A DNA stretch of 64,000 nucleotides from Streptomyces sp. B21-083 (GCF_036898825.1 NZ_JARUND010000001.1:248001-312000); one strand, 5' to 3'; positions 45,864 to 55,546 are shown, counted from the first letter of the stretch. A program made the numbers and translations. Notes: generated by a model not told the origin, from the letters alone.

Positions 45864-46463
45864 GTGCCCGCATCCCGAAACATCGACTCCTGGCAGCAGG
45901 TGGACTCCCGAGCGGACTTCGCCGCCTACCTCCGCAGACTGGCCGCCGACTGCGAGCAGGCGTGCACCGATCAGGATCCGCACTCGCCCGCCGCTGAGCG
46001 CTGGACCCACCGAAGCATCAACACGTTCCTATGGGGCTGGGTCCGCCTGTTGGGAAGCAGGATCGACGGCACCGACCTCCTGCATGAACAAGCTCCCGAC
46101 CAGCCCGGATGGCCGGGCCTGGCTTACCAACTCGACATCGTCCGCACAACCCCGCCCGCGTTCAACTGCGCGCTCGCCGACTCCGGCACCACCTCGGACG
46201 AGGTCAACACCGTGCGCGACCTGCGGATGTACGCGGCGACGCTTGCCACCGACTTCGCCCGGGACGAACGCGAACGCCAAGCGAAGATCAGCCGCGGCGA
46301 ATGGGCGGGCGACGGAGGCAGTTGGGCCCACAGCACCCTCTACGACTGGCTCGACGCCTGGGCCGCCTGGGTGGGCGCCACCTCGCCATTCCACGCCCAA
46401 CTCGAACCGGTCACCTGGCGATCAGTAGCCCTGCAGCTCTCGGCAGCCAAGATCTACGAGTAG
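45864..46463 (+). CDS. Cargo gene of the Tn7-like element: hypothetical 199-residue protein
   Basis: The only non-transposition gene inside the element, between tnsA and the right end, on the opposite strand. It starts MPASRNIDSWQQVDSRADF. The first ~70 residues (FAAYLRRLAADCEQ, then WTHRSINTFLWGWVRLL) fit the DUF7660-like pattern of a short helical domain with a conserved W...L..FL..W. The rest is helical with LYDWLDAWAAWVG. There is no signal, membrane span or catalytic motif. Carriage by the transposon suggests a benefit such as defence or addiction; this is inference only. Confidence 0.7.
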   Translation: MPASRNIDSWQQVDSRADFAAYLRRLAADCEQACTDQDPHSPAAERWTHRSINTFLWGWVRLLGSRIDGTDLLHEQAPDQPGWPGLAYQLDIVRTTPPAFNCALADSGTTSDEVNTVRDLRMYAATLATDFARDERERQAKISRGEWAGDGGSWAHSTLYDWLDAWAAWVGATSPFHAQLEPVTWRSVALQLSAAKIYE

Positions 46464-46470
46464 CCCAATC

Positions 46471-46547
46471 GGACCAGATCAACTGAGACGACGTGCGAAT
46501 CGGACCAGATCGACTGAGATCAGGACCAGATCATCAGAGACGGGACA
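46471..46547. promoter_or_regulatory. Right end of the Tn7-like element: three TnsB-type binding repeats
   Basis: Three tandem copies of GGACCAGATC(A/G)xCTGAGA lie at about 46473-46492, 46502-46519 and 46524-46541, spaced about 25-29 bp. The asymmetric end architecture (four left, three closely packed right) is typical of Tn7-like elements. Confidence 0.85.
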
Positions 46548-46683
46548 ATTGCACTCGCGGCCGGTTGAACCCGCGGCTGTGGCTACGACGTCGTAATTCG
46601 GCCCCGGCGTGACGACTCGAAGCGGCCCCGTTTCGTGAACATCCACGACGGCTCGAAGCGATCCGCGTGCCGTCATGGGCAGG

Positions 46684-46766
46684 TCTCGGCCGGAGTCTGA
46701 GAAAGCTCCCGATGTTCAAGTGGGGGCCGATTCCAGCTCCCGAGTGGGGCCGCCGAACGACGTCGC
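46684..46766. repeat. Inverted repeat flanking the LRV gene, left arm
   Basis: An 83-bp arm matching 48851-48934 in inverted orientation with few mismatches. It reads RPESEKAPDVQVG.. in one frame, and the other arm keeps RPESEKAADVQVG.., so it probably derives from coding DNA. Confidence 0.8.
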
Positions 46767-46853
46767 AGTCGATGACGTGTACGCGGGTGAGGGCCGGTTG
46801 GGCCTGGGGCTGAGGGCCTTGTTCCACCGCGAGCCGGCGGGGATCATGACCGT

Positions 46854-48761
46854 GTGCAGCGCCGAGAAAAACTCCACGAACTACTCACACGCGTCGGACT
46901 CACGGTCGTCGAGGACGTGCGCCCGGGCAGCCTGTTCCCGCCGGAGGCCGGCTGGCGGATCGCGCGGGGGATCGCGGCGCCGGACGGCGTGGCCCGGGAA
47001 GCGCTCGATGCCACGTGGTGGCGCCGTCTTTGCGATGTCGACGGCGAGTTCCTGGTGGCCGTCCTCAGGCACCGGATCGGCGGCAACGACTCCTGGTGGA
47101 CCCGGGTCCGGCACGCCGGGAGCGGCGTGCCGGAGTTGACTGGCGACCCCGGGGTTCGTGGCGCTCTCCCTCGACGGGCAGGTACTGCTGGCGGAGGTGC
47201 CCGTCGAGGGCGGGCCGCGGGTGACGGCCCTTGACGGACTGCCGGAGCGGCTGGAGGAGGCCGCCGCGGACGCCGGGCGCGAGACGGAGGTTGAGCGTGC
47301 CGAGGTATGGGCAGCGGTGCCTGGCCGACGTGGGTGGCCTCTGCACTGGGCGGAGGGGATCGGGTCCAATCCGGCCGCGCCGGACGAACTGCTGATCCGG
47401 CTGCTGGATGTGGAGGAGGGCTTCCTGCACGGATGCGACCGGCCCGCCGTCCTCGACGCTGCCGTGGCGCACCCCGATCCGCGGGTGCGGTCAGGGCTCG
47501 CCGACACTTTCCGGCCCAAGCTCACGTCCGATCAGTGGGTACACCTGATCCGCGCCGAGCCATCGCCCAATCGACGTGTGCTCTGGACGGAGAACGCCTG
47601 CAGGTGGGGCGCCGAACTCTCCGAGGACCTGTACGACGACCTCCTCACGGGCCCGTCCCGCGCGCGAGCCGCCGAACTCCCGGGGCTCCCCGCACAGCAT
47701 CTCCCTGGCCTCGCGGCCGACGCCGACCCCCGGGTGCGGGCGGCGGCCTGTGCCCGGTGGGAGGACCTCGCTGCGCCGCCGCGGGAGCGGCTGCTGGTTG
47801 ACACCGACTACGCGGTGCGAACGGCTGCGCTGCTCGCCCACCACACCGCCGTACCCATGCCTCGCGAGGTTTTCGCCGCCCTGCCCAACCCGCGGCGGGC
47901 GCTCGAACAGTGCCGCCTCGCGCCCGAGCTGGAGGCGGAGCTGGTGCGGGACGGGGACGCGTACGTCGGGCGCTGGCCGCCAACCCGGGCCTGGGCCAGC
48001 ACGGCGTCGCCGTGCTGGCGCAGGACCCGCAGGACGAGATCCGCTCCGCGGTGGCGCTGCGCCCCGACCTCACCGAGGAGCAACGTGCCGCGGCGCGCCA
48101 CGACTTCGACCCGACGCAGATGTCGCACGCCCTGCCCTGGGTCGAGGACCTGCACGGCGACGCCGACGCGATGCGCCGTCTCGCCGCGTCTTCCCACCCG
48201 CTGGTCCGCCGCAGTGTGGCCCGGGCCCGGCACCTCCCGCCGGAGGTCGTGGCGCGCCTGGCGCGGGACGGGGACCGGGTGGTCCGCCTGTTCCTCGCCG
48301 AATCGTGCGAGGACGCGCCGGCCGACCTGCTGCTGGAGGTCTGGCGCTGGTGGGACGGCAGCTTCAGCCACCCCGGCCGGCCCCGCAGCCACCCCAACTT
48401 CCCCCGTGCGGGCCTGCTGCGCTACACAGCCGACCCCAGCGGGCGAATGCGCCGCCTGGCCCTTGACGATCCGGAGTCGACACCGGCGGAAGTCGCTCGC
48501 CTGGCCCGGGATCCCGAAGCCGAGGTGCGCCGCCGGGCGGCTGAGGACCCCCGGCTGTCACCGGCCGACGCGGTGCGGCTGCTCAACGACCCGGAGGCCC
48601 ACGTCCGCGGCACCGCGGTGCGCAATCCGCGGCTGCCGACCCGCGTCCTGGCCGGGCTGTTGCACGACCGCGACACGGCATGCGCAGCGGTCACCAACCC
48701 GGCGATCCCGGTCTCCGTCCTGCACCGCATCCTTGCCGCGGTTGCGGCAACCCCGCGCTGA
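46854..48761 (+). pseudogene. LRV/HEAT-repeat protein broken by two frameshifts
   Basis: GTG 46854 begins QRREKLHELLTRVGLTVVED. One extra G near 47150 (CCCCGGGG) breaks the frame, and FVALSLDGQVLLAEVPVEGG continues in the next. A second shift near 47965 is followed by RRALAANPGLGQHGVAVLAQ to the stop at 48761. Together they give about 635 residues: an N-terminal ~100-residue domain, then many short helical repeats of the leucine-rich-variant type (HPDPRVRSGLAD, DPEAEVRRRAAEDP, DPEAHVRGTAVRNP). Such proteins are usually binding scaffolds. Inverted repeats flank the gene. Confidence 0.8.
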
Positions 48762-48850
48762 ACTCCGGCACGGCTGGCCCGCCACCCCTCATCCAACCCC
48801 GCGTGCACCCCGGTTGTACGCGCGCCGCCAGCGCACCTGCGGGGTTGGCC

Positions 48851-48934
48851 GCGACGTCGTTCGGCGGCCCCACCCGGGGGCTGGAATCGGCCCCCACTTG
48901 AACATCGGCAGCTTTCTCAGACTCCGGCCGAGAG
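48851..48934. repeat. Inverted repeat flanking the LRV gene, right arm
   Basis: An 84-bp arm, the inverse of 46684-46766. Its outer edge lies against the truncated HNH nuclease gene, so the repeat coincides with a recombination junction. Confidence 0.8.
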
Positions 48935-49396
48935 CCCGAGAACCGCGCCGGGTACGAACGCTCCAATTTCCCCCACTGGATCGACGCCGACCGTGACTCC
49001 CGCAACACGCGTCAGGAGGTTCTGCTGGAGGAGGCCGTCACCGCCCCCGTCCAGGACGCCAACTGCGCCTTGAGCGGCGGTTCCTGGTACTCCCCCTACG
49101 ACGACGTCTACTTCACCCAGGCCCGCGCCCTCGACGTCGACCACCTGGTCCCGCTCGCCGCGTCCTGGGACTCCGGCGCCTCCGCCTGGAGTGCCGCCGA
49201 ACGCCAGGCTTACGCGAATGACCTGGGAGACTCCCGCGCCTTGATCGCGGTCTCCGCCGCCGGCAACCGGTCCAAGTCCGACCAGGACCCGGCCACCTGG
49301 CAGCCCCCGGCGGCCGGCTACCGCTGCACCTACGCCACCGACTGGATCGCCATCAAGACCCGCTGGGGCCTGACCGTCGACCCCGCCGAGCAGACG
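48935..49396 (+). pseudogene. Secreted HNH endonuclease, truncated at both ends
   Basis: The frame enters directly from the inverted repeat at GYERSNFPHWIDADRDSRNTRQ. It contains the core DVDHLVPLAASWDSGAS and AAGNRSKSDQDPATW, the D-H...N...K pattern of actinobacterial GmrSD-type/DUF1524-like HNH nucleases, and TYATDWIAIKTRW near the end. The signal peptide is missing upstream and the last ~15 residues are replaced after DPAEQ. Non-functional as read. Confidence 0.75.
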
Positions 49397-49639
49397 TCGG
49401 GAGGGTGGTGCTGTACCAGGGGTCGGGATCAGGCGTCATCGCTGAAGAATGCCGTACGCCCGCCCGGCCGGCCGGCACCAGGCCGGACACCCGCCCCGAG
49501 GGCGGGCCGCCTCCCCAAGACCGGTACTGCGGGCATACGTTGGATCCCACAGGTGATCATCTTTCGGGTGTGGACGTGCCAGGCCGCGATCTCAGGGCGC
49601 TGTTCAGTACGAACGACCGCAGCGTGCAGGCCGCGGAGG

Positions 49640-50060
49640 CGTTCACGAACCGGTCCTCAGGCCGCACTCGCCGAGGTCGCCCGGACACTCATGCTGCCCG
49701 GCACCATCGGCTCGGCCGTCGGCCAGGTCGCCGGCGCCCTCATCGGCGCACTGCGCGAGCGACGCCAGACCGCGGACCTGCTCGAGGCCGAACCCGACCT
49801 GGACACCCTCGCCTTCTACTCCCACCTGCTGGCCTGGGAGCTCGCCCGCCTCCCCGACGGCAAGAAGGCCGTTCCGGTCGTGCTGCTGGACACGTTCGAG
49901 GACATCGGCGACCGCACCCGCCGCGACCTGGAACGGCTGATCCAGCGGACGGTGTGGCTGCTGCCGAACGCCTTCTGGGTGATCACCGGCCGCTCCCGGC
50001 TGCAATGGGCCGACCCCGCCCTGCAAGGGCAGCTCGACTACCGTGACGCCCCGGCTGCAC
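49640..50060 (+). pseudogene. Fragment of a STAND ATPase
   Basis: AEVARTLMLPGTIGSAVGQV, KKAVPVVLLDTFEDIGDRTR (Walker B) and WVITGRSRLQWADPALQGQL are typical of the NTPase core of large Streptomyces STAND/TPR proteins. The Walker A region before it and the repeats after it are missing; sequence after LDYRDAP is unrelated. It converges on the DUF1963-like gene, whose stop is at 50073. Confidence 0.6.
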
Positions 50061-50072
50061 ACTGCGGACGGG

Positions 50073-51098
50073 CTACGTCATCAACTCGATGTGCGGATGC
50101 TCGGGCTTCACCGGGCAGACGAACAGATGCTGCCGGTAGCCGCTGCCTATCTGGACCCCGGTCGCGTTGTAGCCGCGGTGGCCGGGGTACGGTCCCGCAC
50201 CTGGGTGGGGGTACGGAGACCAGCTGTTCCCGGCGTCGTCCCCTTCCTCAAAGGTGGCGACGGTCATTAGGACCTCCATGCCGGTGCCGCACTCGGAGCA
50301 GGGCTGCGGGCTGGGGTCGGTGGAGTTCCACGCGGGCCAGCCGCCGACCTTCCAGCCGGGTGCGTTGGACAGCACACAGTCGTAGTACGTGTCCGGGTCC
50401 ATGCCTTCCTCTGCTGCCTGCGGCACACTCCACTGCTTGAGCTGCTCCTGCAGTTCTTCGCTCAGCTCCAGATGGTCGGGGTACTCGGTGACCTGCTCCG
50501 GTTCGAGCACGCACGGTTCCGGTAGATAGCCGTCGAACTGCATTGCGGGCGGCTCGGGGGGCGTGTCGAGGATGTCGGTGACGGCGGCTGCGGAACGCCA
50601 GAAGAGCAGGGTCCTGGGCATGATCGGATGATCGAAGGGGCACCACAGAACCTGCAGCAGGTCCTTACCCTCCGGCGGGCTCAGATCGGGCACATCCCGT
50701 ACGTACAGCTGCGCGACGGGCAGCATCGCTATGGGGCCGTCGTACGACTGGACCGCCAGCCTCACCGGATACGTCTGAGGGGGCCGGATCCGGTCGAGAG
50801 TCTCCCGTTCCTCCGGAGTCAGGTCCCGGCCGTGCGAGGCGGCGAAGATCCGTCGTTCCAGCCGCAGATCCGCCGGGGACCGGGCTGGGTTGATGCCGTC
50901 CACCACATGCGGTTCCTCGCAGTGCGGCCACGGTTCCTCAGCGGGCCACAGCAGCGGCCCGCCGATTGAGCTGTCGTGCCACGTCGGCGCCCCTGGGCGG
51001 GGGTGCAGGCGAGTCGCCGTGCGGGCCAGCGGGGCCAGTTGGGGAAAGACCGCGACAACGTCGATCGGCCGTGGCGGAGTGACAGGAGTGACATTCAT
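50073..51098 (-). CDS. DUF1963 (YwqG-like) protein, 341 residues
   Basis: ATG 51098 (MNVTPVTPPRPIDVV) is chosen over an upstream extension that lacks family character. DUF1963 features: SIGGPLLWPAEEPWP near residue 40, MLPVAQLYVRDVPDL, LQVLWCPFDHP, and a C-terminal zinc-like C-x2-C (CSECGTGME) with GYRQHLFVCPVKP at the end. The family's role is unknown; members are cytosolic, beta-rich and often linked to polymorphic toxin or immunity settings. Intact, unlike most of its neighbours. Confidence 0.82.
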   Translation of the reverse strand: MNVTPVTPPRPIDVVAVFPQLAPLARTATRLHPRPGAPTWHDSSIGGPLLWPAEEPWPHCEEPHVVDGINPARSPADLRLERRIFAASHGRDLTPEERETLDRIRPPQTYPVRLAVQSYDGPIAMLPVAQLYVRDVPDLSPPEGKDLLQVLWCPFDHPIMPRTLLFWRSAAAVTDILDTPPEPPAMQFDGYLPEPCVLEPEQVTEYPDHLELSEELQEQLKQWSVPQAAEEGMDPDTYYDCVLSNAPGWKVGGWPAWNSTDPSPQPCSECGTGMEVLMTVATFEEGDDAGNSWSPYPHPGAGPYPGHRGYNATGVQIGSGYRQHLFVCPVKPEHPHIELMT

Positions 51099-51289
51099 GG
51101 CCGCAATCTTGCCAATCGCCTCTGACAACGGCCCTCGTGGCCGCCCCACGAAGAGCTCCGCCACGGGCGCCACCTGGGAGAGCCCTACCGCCGGTCCGTC
51201 GCCGGTAGATGGCCCGCGAGCAGGTCCACGATCGCCGCGTGGATGTCCGTCCACGCGCCGGGGTCGTCGCCACGTACCACTTCCATTCG

Positions 51290-51470
51290 GGTGGCCGGCC
51301 GCGCCCGCGCCCGCCGGCTTCGCGACGAGGACGAACTGTCTCTCCGCGAGATCTGCGCCGTGCTGGAGACCGAGGTCGTTCGACCCAAGCGCGGGGACCG
51401 CCGGCACCCGGAAACCGTCCGCCGGATGCTCGCCAACCCCACCAGCCAGCCGCCGACCCTACGCCGGGGA
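51290..51470 (+). pseudogene. Short gene remnant, possibly a recombinase end
   Basis: RRLRDEDELSLREICAVLE and RRHPETVRRMLANPTSQPP resemble the helix-turn-helix and following part of a serine recombinase or similar DNA-binding protein. No start, core domain or partner is present. Assignment is weak. Confidence 0.3.
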
Positions 51471-51660
51471 GAGCGAAATAGTCCCTCTGGACAGAACGCG
51501 CAAATCGTGTGAATCTGTCACGGATCGCCTGTCGCCGCCTTCAAAGGACTGAGCCTGATGTAGACCGCCTCCTCTCTCATCCCGCAATTGGCCACGCCTA
51601 CGGGTGTGGTGTGCCTACGGCCAGCCGGCCGCGGGTCTTGCGAGCAAGAGGGAGAGAGCA

Positions 51661-51738
51661 TGAACAGGCTTTCTGATCAGACGATCCAGATCATCTTCAT
51701 CGTCACGCTGATACTTCAGGTGATGCCGGGCCGCTGAC
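51661..51738 (+). CDS. Putative 25-residue hydrophobic peptide
   Basis: ATG 51661 follows AAGAGGGAGAGAGC, a good ribosome binding site. The product MNRLSDQTIQIIFIVTLILQ... ends in VMPGR: a short polar start, one membrane-length hydrophobic stretch and a basic end. A GGGGAGCCGATGGCTCCCC hairpin follows within 40 bp. Start signal, composition and terminator together support a real small membrane peptide, perhaps a type I toxin-like product. Confidence 0.4.
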
Positions 51739-51960
51739 CTAGAGGTCTGGGGAGCCGATGGCTCCCCAGGCCTGGGTTATCCCAGGCCGTCCCGCTCGCC
51801 TTGGCTGGTGAACGGCATCCTGCAGTCGGGACTCCGGCCGCGCACCGCATAACGGCCGTGTTCTCGTATAGCTGCCGCCACCCGTCATGTAGCCCCGAGT
51901 AGTTACGCGGGGCTGCAGTCGCGCTCGCTTCGTCGGCCATCGGCACTCTCCCGTAGCCGG

Positions 51961-52612
51961 TCAGTTCGGGGGCGCCCCGAGGAATCGCAGCACGGCGAGG
52001 ACGCGTCGGTGGTCGGCGTCGGCGGCGGGCAGGCCGAGTTTGGCGAAGATGTTGTTGATGTGCTTGGCGACCGCACTGTCGCTGACCACCAGTGCCTCGC
52101 CGATCCCCGCGTTGGAGCGTCCCTCGGCCATCAGCGCCAGCACCTCCCGTTCACGGGGCGTCAGCCGCTCCAACGGGTCGCTGTGGCGGCGCAGCAGCAA
52201 CTGGGCGACGACCTCGGGATCCAGCGCCGTGCCGCCGTCCGCGACCCGCCGTACCGCGGCGATGAACTCCTCCACGTCGGCGACACGTTGCTTGAGCAGG
52301 TAGCCGACACCGTTGGTGTGGGCGGTCAGCAGATCGGCCGCGTACCGCTCCTCCACGTACTGCGAGAGCAGAACCACCGCCGTTTGGGGCCACTGGCGGC
52401 GGATCACCAGCGCGGCGCGCACTCCCTCGTCGGTGAAGGCCGGTGGCATGCGGACATCGACCAGGGCAAGTTCGGGCCGGTGTTGCTCGACCGCGGTCAA
52501 CAGGGCGTCCGCGTCACCCACGTCGGCTGCGATCAGGAAGCCGGCCATCTCGAGCACCTTGACAAGCCCCGACGCGCAGCAGCACCGAGTCTTCGGCGAT
52601 CACAGCTCGCAC
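51961..52612 (-). pseudogene. LuxR/NarL response regulator with a frameshift near the start
   Basis: GTG 52612 overlaps the kinase stop and reads VRAVIAEDSVLLR; an extra base in a GGGG run near 52566 then shifts the frame. From MLEMAGFLIAADVGDADAL the receiver domain continues (phosphorylation site in LALVDVRMPP, later LLKQRV), followed by the LuxR helix-turn-helix LTPREREVLALMAEGRSNAG. If the shift is an artefact, this is an intact ~217-residue regulator paired with the kinase upstream. Read literally, only a truncated receiver starting at 52557 is made. Confidence 0.85.
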
Positions 52613-53578
52613 GGCAGCTCCGCGGTGAGGGTGGTCGGGCCCCCGGCGGGGCTGCTGACGCGGAACCTTCCGTCGACGGAGCCGACGCGTTTGGCCAGTC
52701 CGTTCAGCCCACTGCCCGCTGAGGCGTCGGCGCCACCGCTCCCGTCGTCGGTGACGTTCACGCGCAGCACCTTCCCGATCCGTTCGACGGTCACCTCCGC
52801 GCGGGTGGCGCGGGCGTGCCTGGTGACGTTGGTCAGCGCCTCGGAGACCACGAAATAGGCGACCGACTCCACGACGGGCGCTGCTCGCTCTCCGATGTCG
52901 ACGCGCAGGCCTACCGGCAACGGTACCCGGGCGGCCAGGCCGGACAACGCAGCGTCCAGCCCTCGGTCTTCGAGGACCGCGGGGTGCAACCCGCGGACCA
53001 GGTCGTTGAGTTCAGCGATGGCCTCCTTCGCCTCGCGGTGCGCCTCGTCGATGGCGGTGCGGGCATCGTCCGGCAGGTCGGTGAGGGTTGCCCTGGCCAG
53101 TCCCAGATTGACCGCGAGGGAGACCAGGCGCTGCTGGGTTCCGTCGTGCAGGTCGCGTTCGATGCGGCGGCGCTCGCTGTCGACGGCTTCGATCAGGTCG
53201 GTGCGGCTCTCGGCCAGGTGCTCGACACGCTGGCGAAGCCGCTCGTTGCGGCTCGGCCCCAGCAGCGCCGGCGCGAGCCGGGCCTCGGCCCGGGCCGTCG
53301 CCCCGGCCAGCCAGGGGGCGCTGCACAGCAGCACGACGCCGCCGACGGTGCAGAAAACCGCCTGGTCCACCGGCAGCGCGTAGGCGTACCCGAAGACGGT
53401 GGTGCCCGCCACCGCCGACGCCCACGCCGCGAGCACGAGCATTTCCATAGCAGCCAGCAACGGCCCGAGCAGGAGGTGGTATCCGACCTGTCGCCAGGGC
53501 TGGGCCGAGGACAGCCACCGCAGGGCACGCCTGGGCCACCCGTGAAGCCAGTACCACCCCCAAGTCGGACCTTCGCAT
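52600..53578 (-). pseudogene. NarL-type sensor histidine kinase with an N-terminal frameshift
   Basis: ATG 53578 reads MRRSDLG, then a G-run shift near 53555 moves to WYWLHGWPRRALRWLSSAQP and on into MLVLAAWASAVAGTTVFG. Two hydrophobic helices are followed by the HisKA_3 dimer domain with RRRIERDLHDGTQQRL (phospho-acceptor His). The ATPase domain has SEALTNVTRHA (N box), DDGSGGAD and GSGLNGLAKRV. It should phosphorylate the adjacent regulator, with which its 3' end overlaps. TTG 53460 could give a shorter protein if the shift is real. Confidence 0.82.
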
Positions 53579-53657
53579 TACCGACGCGCGCACCCGCCGC
53601 AGGAAAGCTTGTCCATGTAAGGCACACAAGCCCGCATCCGGGAGGAGACGCAGCCCC

Positions 53658-54224
53658 ATGGCCCTCGTCGATTCGGCAGCTTGCGGCGCTGCGGACGCGC
53701 CGCCCGCCGCCATCGCGGACGTGCTCTTCTTGTCGCGCACCGCTGTGCTGCGAGAGCAAGGCACCATCGACAGGAGGCGGTGGCCCGGCATGGTGTTGAT
53801 CGGGTGCGGCCTCGCGCTGCTGCCCTGGCTGCTGGTGCTGGCGGCCGCACCCAGCGTTCCGCACTGGTCGGCCGCGTGGGTGGGGCTGGATGCGCTGGAG
53901 GCCTTGGGCCTCACCGCCACGGGAGCACTGCTGCTGCGCCGGGATCCTCGGCACCCGCTCACCGCGGCGGCAACCGCCGCGCTGCTGATCGTCGACGCCT
54001 GGTTCGACATCGTCACCTCTGCCCGCGGAGCCGAACTCGCCGCAGCGATCGCGATGGCCGCCGTCGCGAACTACCGATGGCGGCCTTGTGCGTCGTGCTG
54101 GCTACCGCTTCCTGCCGCCCCGGCTTCCCCGGCCACGATCGTCCGCCCCACCATCGCCGACCCGATGTCACTGCGGGTGCCGCCGCCACGCCCCCGCCCA
54201 CACCTCTGGAGGAGACCACAATGA
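53658..54224 (+). CDS. Small multi-span membrane protein, C-terminus probably frameshifted
   Basis: ATG 53658. Four hydrophobic segments are visible (MVLIGCGLALLPWLLVLAAA, then ALEALGLTATGALLL, AATAALLIVDAWF and AAAIAMAAVA). After AAAIAMAAVA the frame turns into Pro/Arg-rich sequence, whereas the next frame continues ELPMAALCVVLATAS. A lost base near 54085 is likely, so the real protein should end soon after that. Divergent from the two-component pair, it may be its target. Function unknown. Confidence 0.6.
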   Translation: MALVDSAACGAADAPPAAIADVLFLSRTAVLREQGTIDRRRWPGMVLIGCGLALLPWLLVLAAAPSVPHWSAAWVGLDALEALGLTATGALLLRRDPRHPLTAAATAALLIVDAWFDIVTSARGAELAAAIAMAAVANYRWRPCASCWLPLPAAPASPATIVRPTIADPMSLRVPPPRPRPHLWRRPQ

Positions 54225-54568
54225 CCGAGCAACCCCCGGCACCGGCAAAACGCCCCCAGCCCGCCGAGCGCCCGGAAGGCGGGGGCGAGAACGCCATCGT
54301 GGACCTGTTCGTCGAACGGCTCGGGGACCGGATCGACGACCGCGTCGCCGCGTCGTTCGACGAGTTGTGCGCCGAGCGGCTGGCGGAGCCCGGCCCTCTT
54401 CAGCGAGCTGTGGTCCGCGACCGAAGGGCGGAGCTCAGGGTCCTGTTGCTCTCACTGATCCTCGGCACCGTCGCAACAACCTTCACTCCCGGCGGGACCA
54501 CCGCACTGCTCATCTCCTGGGCCGGACTGGTGGTCCTCAACCTCGCCTACCTCTTCCGCCCACGCTGA
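54221..54568 (+). CDS. Small membrane protein, 115 residues
   Basis: ATG 54221 follows TGGAGGAGACCACA, a strong ribosome binding site. A Pro-rich start is followed by an acidic, helical part (ENAIVDLFVERLGDRIDDRV) and two hydrophobic helices at the end (LLLSLILGTVATTF, TALLISWAGLVVLNLAYLF). Resembles small Streptomyces integral membrane proteins of unknown role. It follows the previous gene on the same strand and may be co-transcribed with it. Confidence 0.7.
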   Translation: MTEQPPAPAKRPQPAERPEGGGENAIVDLFVERLGDRIDDRVAASFDELCAERLAEPGPLQRAVVRDRRAELRVLLLSLILGTVATTFTPGGTTALLISWAGLVVLNLAYLFRPR

Positions 54569-54830
54569 CACCCGACTCGGTCCGTCCCCGGAGGCTCACA
54601 CCAGCCGACAGGTCGGAGCAGTGGTCGAAAGCGCCGGACAGTGCCTCGAGCGCCACGTAGGCCGGCGTTCCGAACAGGACGCCGGTGGTCGTGATGTCGT
54701 GCCGTTCGTCGCTTCCCTTGGTGATACCGAAGTCCACCACCGTCGCCTTGCCGCTCGGTCTGACCATGATCTTGGACAACTTGATGTCCCGGTGCGTCAG
54801 GCTTGATCGGACTCGCCCGCCTGGTCGACC
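54537..54830 (-). pseudogene. Ser/Thr protein kinase fragment
   Basis: LTHRDIKLSKIMVRPSGKA, TVVDFGITKG and GTPAYVALEAL are the catalytic loop, DFG and P+1 loop of a bacterial Hanks-type kinase. The catalytic-loop consensus H-R-D-x-K is intact. The ATP-binding lobe is missing upstream, and the C-lobe is lost after the APE-like region. It abuts a transposase remnant on the other strand. Confidence 0.7.
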
Positions 54831-54849
54831 GCCAGCGGGACCGGATCCT

Positions 54850-55083
54850 CATGGTGCTGCCGCTCTCGCATCTGCTGACCGCCGACGGCTTCTCGCACTG
54901 GCCACCGAAGGCAAACTCGCCCGGGCCGAGCCCGCCACCCTGCGCACCCGGCTCCTGGACGTCCCCGCGTAACTCGCCGACCACGCCCGAAGACGCGAGC
55001 TGAAACTCGACCCCGCCTGGCCGGCATCCACTGACATCGTCGACGCCTGGGACGCCGTCCAGGCCCTGCCCGACCCCGGCTGA
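54850..55083 (+). pseudogene. Transposase C-terminal remnant
   Basis: RRLLALATEGKLARAEPATL, RTRLLDVPA, an in-frame TAA, then LADHARRRELKLDPAWP and a stop at 55083. The block resembles the end of a group-1 DDE (IS1380-like) transposase. It probably arrived with the event that truncated the kinase gene next to it. Assignment rests on a short segment. Confidence 0.45.
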
Positions 55084-55546
55084 CCACCACCCCACGACCC
55101 CGATTCCCGAAAGGAGAAGACGCGCCCCATCCTCGGCCCGTGGAAACCGACGATCACCCGTGACGACACACGGGCCGGAACGTCACCACCACCCGAAGAA
55201 CGAACCAGGACGAATCATCAACCCCGACCGATCACCTCAGCGCGGCGCGCGCACGTGAATGATCGAGGCCGGTCCAGCTACACCGAGGAGCCGGCTGCAT
55301 GGAAGGACTCCACAGTTCGAGGGGCATTGACACTCACCGCAGCCCTCACAGGTCGGCAGACGCTTGGGATCCTGTAGGTGCCGGATACTCAGGCGAATGC
55401 TGGGGCGATGGTCTTGGTGTCGTCGCCAGCTTTGCCCCTCGCCAGTTTCAGTTTGTCCCGCGGTTTGCCAGGAGCCACTGCTCCGCGGGCGATTCGCATG
55501 CGCCCAAGGGCGTCAAGCCCCTGCCCCGACTGCTGATCTGGGCGAC
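55084..55546. other. Intergenic, nothing supported
   Basis: No frame on either strand combines a plausible start with familiar sequence. It lies between a transposase remnant and a small hypothetical gene. Confidence 0.4.

Larger units (their letters stand above)
40499..46547 (-). mobile_element. Complete Tn7-like transposon (TnsA-TnsB-TnsC-TniQ)
   Basis: The ends read TGTCCCGTCTC..ATGATCTGGTC on both sides (40499 inward, and inverted to 46547). ATTGC flanks the element directly at 40494-40498 and 46548-46552, the 5-bp duplication of Tn7-like insertion. The 6049 bp hold four overlapping minus-strand transposition genes and one plus-strand cargo gene. Every gene is intact, so the element may be functional. 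There is no tnsD-type long targeting protein, tnsE or CRISPR gene; the target is not a recognised tRNA or gene end. Confidence 0.92.

Noticed and set aside
40499..46547. CRISPR-associated transposon
   Set aside because: A TniQ gene is present but no Cas effector or array is in or beside the element.
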